Assembly: GCA_001823505.1 (NCBI GenBank)
Contig: MHUS01000005.1
Span: forward strand, 1,951-11,546
Direction: 5' to 3'
DNA: 9,596 nucleotides
From: Candidatus Yonathbacteria bacterium RIFCSPHIGHO2_01_FULL_51_10
GTDB taxonomy: Bacteria; Patescibacteriota; Minisyncoccia; Phycocordibacterales; UBA1539_B
Of the stretch, positions 5,869 to 9,596 are shown piece by piece (position 1 is the first letter of the stretch; each line of letters starts with the position of its first letter). The translations under genes and the position numbers were made by a program. The notes beneath the pieces were generated by a model. The model made no database searches, was not told the origin of the DNA, and was given only the letters and a program-made list of their open reading frames with translations.

Positions 5869-7062
5869 ATGTCATCTCACCATATTTCACATGACCTCAC
5901 CGAGCTCCTCACCCGAGGGGTTGCTGAGGTTATCCACGAGGAAAAGCTCGCCGAAAAACTCGCATCCGGGAAGACTTTGCGGATCAAGTATGGCATTGAC
6001 CCTACAAGCCCCAACCTCCATGTGGGGCGCGCCGCAGCCCTCCTCAAGCTCCGTACGCTCCAGAAGCTCGGGCATAAGGTCGTGTTCATTGTGGGGGATT
6101 TTACCGCGATGATCGGGGATACGTCTGATAAAGAAGCCGAGCGTCCTATGCTCACCAAAGATGAGGTGCAGAGCAATCTCAAAACCTATGTGAGACAGGC
6201 AGGTAAATTGATCGACCTTGATGCTGCAGAGATCCACTACAATCACGAATGGCTTGGAGAACTCTCATTCACCGATCTTTGTGAGCAAACAAACCAATTT
6301 TCGGTCGCTGACTTTATTGCGCGGGATAATATCGCGCGGCGACTAAAGAAAGGGTCTCGTGTGTCGCTCCGAGAGGTGCTCTACCCAGTCATGCAGGGGT
6401 ATGACAGTGTGCAGGTGCATGCGGACGTTGAGATCGGCGGGACGGATCAGCGCTTTAACATGCTCGCGGGGAGGACTCTCCAGGAGCATTATGGGCAGGC
6501 GCCGCAAGACATCATCATGCTCGACCTCCTTGAGGGGCTCGATGGGCGCAAAATGAGCTCAAGTTGGGGTAATACGATCAACGTTGAGGATGAACCGAAC
6601 GATATGTATGGCAAGGTCATGAGTCTGCGCGACGAGCTCATCGTTTCATATTTTATTCGGGCGACCGATGTGCCGCTTGATGAGGTGCGTGAGATCGAGC
6701 GAAAACTTGCTGAAGGGGAAAATCCTCGTGACGCAAAGCATCACCTTGCGCAAGCAATGGTCACGCTCTACCATGGCGCAGAACGCGCCAAAAGCGCAGG
6801 CGAATTTTTTGTGCAGACCTTTACGCAAGGCGTTATTCCTACCGATATCCCCGAAGTATCTGTCACAGAAGGCACACCGCTCATTGACACACTTCTTTTG
6901 ACCGGACTCGTCAAGTCAAAGACAGAGTGGCGCACGCTGGTAGATGGCGGCGCCGTGGAATGGATGAAGGAGGACGTGCGTGTGACTGACTCCGCAGAGC
7001 TCGCTCACTCCGGCACCTTGCGCCTCGGGAAAAAACGGTTTCTTCGGATAAAAATTTCCTAA
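5869..7062 (+). CDS. tyrS: Tyrosine--tRNA ligase
   Basis: TyrRS activates tyrosine with ATP and charges tRNA-Tyr. The product from the chosen start is 397 aa, normal for the bacterial enzyme. Class I marks are YGIDPTSPNLHVG (41-53, HIGH-motif region, here HVGR) and KMSSS (228-232, for KMSKS). Tyrosine recognition is marked by QGYDSVQ (176-182), and the GGTDQ motif lies at 190-194. A C-terminal S4-like RNA-binding domain spans roughly 335-397. The ATG at 5869 is preferred over an in-frame ATG at 5845 because the latter lies upstream of the extended -10 TACAAT (5849-5854) and would not be in the transcript. The gene diverges from the PBP gene with 62 nt between starts. No Shine-Dalgarno sequence is visible. 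Confidence 0.95.
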   Translation: MSSHHISHDLTELLTRGVAEVIHEEKLAEKLASGKTLRIKYGIDPTSPNLHVGRAAALLKLRTLQKLGHKVVFIVGDFTAMIGDTSDKEAERPMLTKDEVQSNLKTYVRQAGKLIDLDAAEIHYNHEWLGELSFTDLCEQTNQFSVADFIARDNIARRLKKGSRVSLREVLYPVMQGYDSVQVHADVEIGGTDQRFNMLAGRTLQEHYGQAPQDIIMLDLLEGLDGRKMSSSWGNTINVEDEPNDMYGKVMSLRDELIVSYFIRATDVPLDEVREIERKLAEGENPRDAKHHLAQAMVTLYHGAERAKSAGEFFVQTFTQGVIPTDIPEVSVTEGTPLIDTLLLTGLVKSKTEWRTLVDGGAVEWMKEDVRVTDSAELAHSGTLRLGKKRFLRIKIS

Positions 7063-7109
7063 ACCTTTCCAGTTGGCGCGCTGGGGAATGAACGAAACGC
7101 ACAGGGTGA

Positions 7110-7151
7110 CCTATCATACAGTTGTGGGTATAGCCACAACTGTATGATAGG
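7110..7151. repeat. Perfect 18-bp hairpin after tyrS
   Basis: CCTATCATACAGTTGTGG (7110-7127) and its exact reverse complement (7134-7151) are separated by the 6-nt loop GTATAG. No T-run follows on either strand, so this is not a standard intrinsic terminator. It begins 47 nt after the tyrS stop. It could protect the tyrS mRNA 3' end, be an interspersed palindromic element, or bind a dimeric protein. Confidence 0.85.
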
Positions 7152-7154
7152 GGG

Positions 7155-7180
7155 CATTCTAGGACGGTCGTCGTAGAATG
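7155..7180. repeat. Second hairpin after tyrS
   Basis: CATTCTA (7155-7161) pairs with TAGAATG (7174-7180). Inside it, GACG (7163-7166) pairs with CGTC (7169-7172) across a G-G mismatch, giving a stem of 11 pairs in total. It lies 3 nt after the 18-bp hairpin and also lacks a T-run. Confidence 0.55.
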
Positions 7181-7196
7181 TTCCAACCAAACAATG

Positions 7197-7222
7197 AAAA
7201 AATCCAAGGGCTCCCCTTGGAT
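7197..7222 (-). terminator. Second (backup) terminator of the leftward genes
   Basis: On the minus strand a 9-bp stem (ATCCAAGGG / CCCTTGGAT, arms 7214-7222 and 7202-7210, 3-nt loop) is followed directly by a run of T residues (complement of the A-run at 7197-7202). It lies downstream of the first terminator at 7243-7272, so leftward transcripts meet two terminators in tandem. Confidence 0.7.
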
Positions 7223-7242
7223 GAAAACAGGGGAGAAGCAAC

Positions 7243-7272
7243 AAAAAGCCGCCGGTCAACCGGCGGCTTTTT
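7243..7272. terminator. Bidirectional intrinsic terminator
   Basis: GCCGCCGGT (7248-7256) pairs perfectly with ACCGGCGGC (7259-7267), and A5/T5 tracts flank it on both sides. The GC-rich stem followed by T5 works in either direction. It can end rightward transcripts from tyrS and leftward transcripts from the acidic small gene, whose stop lies about 15 nt away. Confidence 0.9.
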
Positions 7273-7287
7273 GCAACGGTGGGGATA

Positions 7288-7476
7288 CTACCCCTCCTCT
7301 CCGAATCCCTCGAGTTCCTCGTCGGCATCTTCGTCGTCAGCGTCCTCATCATCAACGCCGAGAGCGTCATCGTCGGCCTCTTCTTCTTCAGCAAACACTT
7401 CATCCAATTCATGCAGGCTCGTGTCGCTCATTTCAACGTCCTCATCGTTCGTATCTTTTTCTTCATCGTAACTCAT
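7288..7476 (-). CDS. Very acidic small protein, function unknown
   Basis: This gene encodes 62 residues, of which 33 are Asp or Glu and only two (K7 and H22) are Lys or His. From about residue 30 the sequence is almost purely acidic, with a repeated DDEDADDEDAD segment. The protein should be disordered and carries a charge near -30. There is no signal peptide, membrane helix or recognised domain. Support for a real gene: a promoter-like pair upstream (7538-7566), a strong terminator about 15 nt after the stop, and the same direction as ruvC. Against it: low-complexity sequence can keep frames open by chance, and no Shine-Dalgarno sequence precedes the ATG. Such tails in other proteins bind basic partners or metal ions, but I assign no function. 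Confidence 0.55.
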   Translation of the reverse strand: MSYDEEKDTNDEDVEMSDTSLHELDEVFAEEEEADDDALGVDDEDADDEDADEELEGFGEEG

Positions 7477-7537
7477 ACGATCGTAACAAAAGTTATTTAT
7501 CGTGCTAATAAGCGCCTGCCCGGCGCGAGGTGCACTA

Positions 7538-7566
7538 GTTGTATCAAAAACATTTTAAAAAGACAA
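7538..7566 (-). promoter_or_regulatory. Candidate promoter of the acidic small gene
   Basis: On the minus strand TTGTCT (7561-7566) and TACAAC (7538-7543) are spaced by 17 nt; each matches four of six consensus bases. Transcription would start near 7530 and give a leader of about 54 nt containing a small GC-rich hairpin (7512-7526). The pair lies just downstream of ruvC. Confidence 0.35.
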
Positions 7567-7599
7567 CACTACACGGGATAACCTGTGGAAAACTCTGAA

Positions 7600-8094
7600 T
7601 CACCTTCTTTCCAATAGGTTTTTGAGGCCCCCGTGAGCGAAATGGGTAAGCCCGATCGCGATGGCATCAAGCTCGTCATCGAGCATTTTCTCGTGTTCCA
7701 TCTTAAGGATCGAGCGCACCATCACCGCCACTTGCGCTTTGTCAGCCTTTCCGTAGCCCGTGACGGCAACTTTCACTTGAAGAGGTGTGTATTGGTGGAC
7801 AGGAAGACCCAAAACCGTTGCTTTGTAAATGAGCATGCCGCGTACTTCAGCCACGCGCGAAGCGGTCTTCTCATTCTTTCCAAAAAAAAGTGTTTCAAGG
7901 GCCATCAACTCCGGCTTGTGTTTTTGAACTACCTCATCAACGGCATCGCCAAGAAGTTTCAAGCGCTCAGGAAAAGAAAGTTCCGCCGACGTCTGCACAC
8001 ACGATGAATACACAAGATTTTCTTTTCCTTCCTCACGGGAGAGGATTGCAACACCCATGCGGTCAAATCCTGGGTCAATAGAAAGTAGTATCAT
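7600..8094 (-). CDS. ruvC: Crossover junction endodeoxyribonuclease RuvC
   Basis: RuvC is the dimeric, metal-dependent nuclease that cuts Holliday junctions symmetrically after branch migration by RuvAB. The product is 164 aa, a little shorter than E. coli RuvC (173). The RNase H-like fold begins with SIDPGFDRMG, and the four acidic active-site positions appear present: D7, E67 (in ALETLFF), and D140 and D143 (in DDELDAIAIGL). The QYTPLQVKVAVTGYGKADKAQV segment (101-122) is a strong family mark. It starts 11 nt after the yebC stop, so it is in the same operon. No Shine-Dalgarno sequence is seen; the downstream neighbour is the acidic small gene. Confidence 0.95.
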   Translation of the reverse strand: MILLSIDPGFDRMGVAILSREEGKENLVYSSCVQTSAELSFPERLKLLGDAVDEVVQKHKPELMALETLFFGKNEKTASRVAEVRGMLIYKATVLGLPVHQYTPLQVKVAVTGYGKADKAQVAVMVRSILKMEHEKMLDDELDAIAIGLTHFAHGGLKNLLERR

Positions 8095-8105
8095 GTACGC
8101 ATCAA

Positions 8106-8648
8106 TTATTCGTCAGGGAAAACTGCATTCGTAAAAACATCTTGAACGTCGTCGTTTTCTTCGAGTGCGTCGATCAAGTGCTCGAGTGCCGAGGCGTCTT
8201 CTTTTGAGAGCTCTGTTTCTGTCTGCGGAGCCCATCCATCAGCGGTCTTCGTGAACGCCCATGTGGCTGAACCGATTGCGGCAAGAGCCGAGCCGTTCTT
8301 TGAGAGAATGTGCTTCACGTCTTGGGCGGTGCGATTCTTGCTGTCCGTGAGTCCTTCAATGATCAGTGCGGCACCGCCCGGTCCGTACGCTTCGTACTGT
8401 ACGTGCTCCATGTTTCCCGCATCTCCGCCGAGGCCCTTTTTTACCGCGCGGTCAATATTATCCGCGGGCATGTTTACTCCTTTTGCTTTTTCGATCACGG
8501 CACGGAGCGCCGGGTCGTTCGTGTTGCCATTTGATTTTTTTGACTCCGAGGCGATCAGGCGCGCAAACTTACCGAAGACCTTACTCTTCTTTGCATCCGT
8601 CGCTCCTTTTTGTCGCTTGATCTGCGACCATTTATTGTGTCCGGACAT
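8106..8648 (-). CDS. yebC: YebC/TACO1 family protein, shortened form
   Basis: The product from the chosen start is 180 aa, against about 240-250 for most YebC proteins. The N-terminal mark GHNKWSQIKRQKGATDAKKS (3-22) is complete, as are NMPADNIDRAVKKG (59-72) and YEAYGPGGAALIIEGLTDSK (85-104). After GSATWAF (127-132) the usual 55-60 residues are missing, and the sequence resumes with the family C-terminus, ELSKEDASALEHLIDALEEN followed by DDVQDVF (146-172). The family was first described as DNA-binding regulators (PmpR-like); the mitochondrial relative TACO1 and bacterial members are now linked to relief of ribosome stalling at polyproline. The start at 8648 gives the conserved MSGHNKWS; a longer reading would overlap ruvB. 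It sits between ruvB and ruvC, in keeping with the common yebC-ruvC linkage. Confidence 0.93.
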   Translation of the reverse strand: MSGHNKWSQIKRQKGATDAKKSKVFGKFARLIASESKKSNGNTNDPALRAVIEKAKGVNMPADNIDRAVKKGLGGDAGNMEHVQYEAYGPGGAALIIEGLTDSKNRTAQDVKHILSKNGSALAAIGSATWAFTKTADGWAPQTETELSKEDASALEHLIDALEENDDVQDVFTNAVFPDE

Positions 8649-8679
8649 ACCAAAAATCAATGAATGATAATGAATGTGA

Positions 8680-9596
8680 TCATAGTAATTTCTCCTGGCG
8701 ATTGAGAGGGATATCTTTGCCCAAGTGCTCATACGCACGATTGGTTGCCACACGCCCCCGTGGGGTGCGTTCAAGGAATCCGATCTGCATCAAGTATGGC
8801 TCGTTGACCTCCTCAATAGTACCCATGTCCTCGGAGAGGGCAGCGGCGATGGTGGAGAGCCCCACCGGCCCACCACCGAATTTTTCTATAATAGTAAGGA
8901 GGATCGCCCGATCAAGCGCCGAAAGACCCAACACATCGATTTCCAGGAGGTTCAATGTTTTGTCCACAATATCTTTTGTGAGTGTGTCTCGTTCGATCTG
9001 CGCCATATCACGGCAGCGTTTCAAAAAGTAGTTTGCGGTGCGCGGGGTCGAGCGACTGCGTGTGGCGATCACTTCTGCGGCACCTTCCTCGATCCCAATA
9101 TCCAAGATCCCCGCCGAGCGACGGACGATCTGCTCGATCTCTTTGCCGGTATAAAACTCAAGGCGGAACACACCGCCGGAGAATCGGGAACGCAGTGGCG
9201 AGGAGAGGAGCGATACGCGTGTTGTTGCGGCGATCAAGGTGAAGGGCGGCAGCTCAAGCTGCAGGGTGCGCGCCGAGGGGCCTTTGCCAATAATGATGTC
9301 GAGTACACCTGATTCCATCGCGGGGTAGAGGACTTCCTCGATCAGTTTGCTCAATCGATGGATCTCATCAATAAAGAGCACATCTCCCGGAGAAAGATTG
9401 GTGAGGATTGATGCAAGGTCGCCCACCTTCTCTATTGCGGGGCCCGATGTTGATCGTATTTGCGATCCCATCTCGCGCGCGATCAAGTGCGCGAGCGTTG
9501 TTTTGCCAAGACCCGGGGGACCATAAAACAAGAGGTGCTCTGCAGGATGTTTGCGTTCACGTGCGGCGGTCAGGAGGATCTTTAAGTTTTCCTTGA
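8680..9596 (-). CDS. ruvB: Holliday junction branch migration helicase RuvB, 5' end outside the window
   Basis: RuvB is the AAA+ motor that, docked on RuvA, pumps DNA through Holliday junctions. About 304 residues are visible; the reading frame stays open to the window edge, where it gives KENLKILLTAARERKHPAEH, so roughly the first 35-40 residues are missing. Counting visible residues: Walker A GPPGLGKTT at 25-33, Walker B LFIDEIH at 73-79, sensor-1 AATTR at 122-126, the arginine motif PLRSRF at 133-138, the sensor-2 region STPRTANYFLKR at 182-193, and a C-terminal winged helix with EDMGTIEEVNEPYLMQIGFL from about 254. It is the first visible gene of the leftward cluster. No ruvA lies beside it within the window. 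Confidence 0.97.
   Translation of the reverse strand, partial: KENLKILLTAARERKHPAEHLLFYGPPGLGKTTLAHLIAREMGSQIRSTSGPAIEKVGDLASILTNLSPGDVLFIDEIHRLSKLIEEVLYPAMESGVLDIIIGKGPSARTLQLELPPFTLIAATTRVSLLSSPLRSRFSGGVFRLEFYTGKEIEQIVRRSAGILDIGIEEGAAEVIATRSRSTPRTANYFLKRCRDMAQIERDTLTKDIVDKTLNLLEIDVLGLSALDRAILLTIIEKFGGGPVGLSTIAAALSEDMGTIEEVNEPYLMQIGFLERTPRGRVATNRAYEHLGKDIPLNRQEKLL

Noticed and set aside
5930..5938. DnaA-box-like TTATCCACG inside tyrS
   Set aside because: It has one mismatch, lies in coding sequence and is far from the origin cluster; it is expected by chance.
7178..7471. Serine-rich open frame on the plus strand
   Set aside because: It is the antisense image of the acidic low-complexity gene and runs through two terminators.
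7584..7592. DnaA-box-like TTTTCCACA on the minus strand after ruvC
   Set aside because: A single mismatched copy with no other origin features nearby.
8649..8774. Longer reading of yebC by 42 residues
   Set aside because: The extension overlaps the 3' end of ruvB and has no similarity to the family. The conserved MSGHNKWS N-terminus begins at 8648.
1..9596. Mobile elements, CRISPR arrays, tRNA genes or defence genes
   Set aside because: No transposase, integrase, regularly spaced repeats, tRNA-like cloverleaf or defence-family motif was seen. The gene content is core housekeeping.

Overview
This window reads as the replication-origin region of a bacterial chromosome joined to a block of housekeeping genes. 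The rnpA-rpmH pair (minus) diverges from dnaA-dnaN (plus), which is the classic bacterial oriC neighbourhood. Several traits resemble the Candidate Phyla Radiation (Patescibacteria, Parcubacteria-like). There is no recF after dnaN, YebC is reduced, the tyrosyl-tRNA synthetase has an HVGR variant of the HIGH motif, genes are compact, and Shine-Dalgarno sequences are essentially absent. The lineage is an inference from these traits and was not tested by phylogeny.

Layout, left to right. At 1-175 (minus) are the 5' end of rnpA and a complete rpmH (44 aa). At 176-313 is a divergent control region with a consensus DnaA box. dnaA lies at 314-1675. At 1676-1890 is an AT-rich gap with DnaA boxes, an inverted repeat and a candidate unwinding element, the best oriC candidate here. 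dnaN lies at 1891-2994, followed 5 nt later by a small gene (87 aa) that resembles the KH-like core of DciA/DUF721 helicase loaders. Convergent to it is a class A penicillin-binding protein (3278-5806, minus). Divergent from that, across a short gap, is tyrS (5869-7062). A gap full of hairpins (7063-7287) separates tyrS from a leftward cluster of ruvB (5' end outside the window), yebC, ruvC and a very acidic small gene.

How the genes work together. DnaA, the sliding clamp and possibly the small DciA-like protein cover initiation, helicase loading and processivity. RuvB and RuvC act in branch migration and resolution of Holliday junctions. YebC is the usual neighbour of ruvC and belongs to a family implicated in translation and regulation. 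RnpA and L34 serve tRNA processing and the ribosome, TyrRS serves translation, and the PBP builds peptidoglycan.

Most of the window is ordinary core genome, and I found no clear new defence or mobile system. The points most worth a second look are the small gene after dnaN, the YebC that lacks an internal domain, the acidic 62-residue protein with its own promoter-like and terminator signals, a perfect 18-bp hairpin after tyrS, and near-leaderless starts without Shine-Dalgarno sequences.
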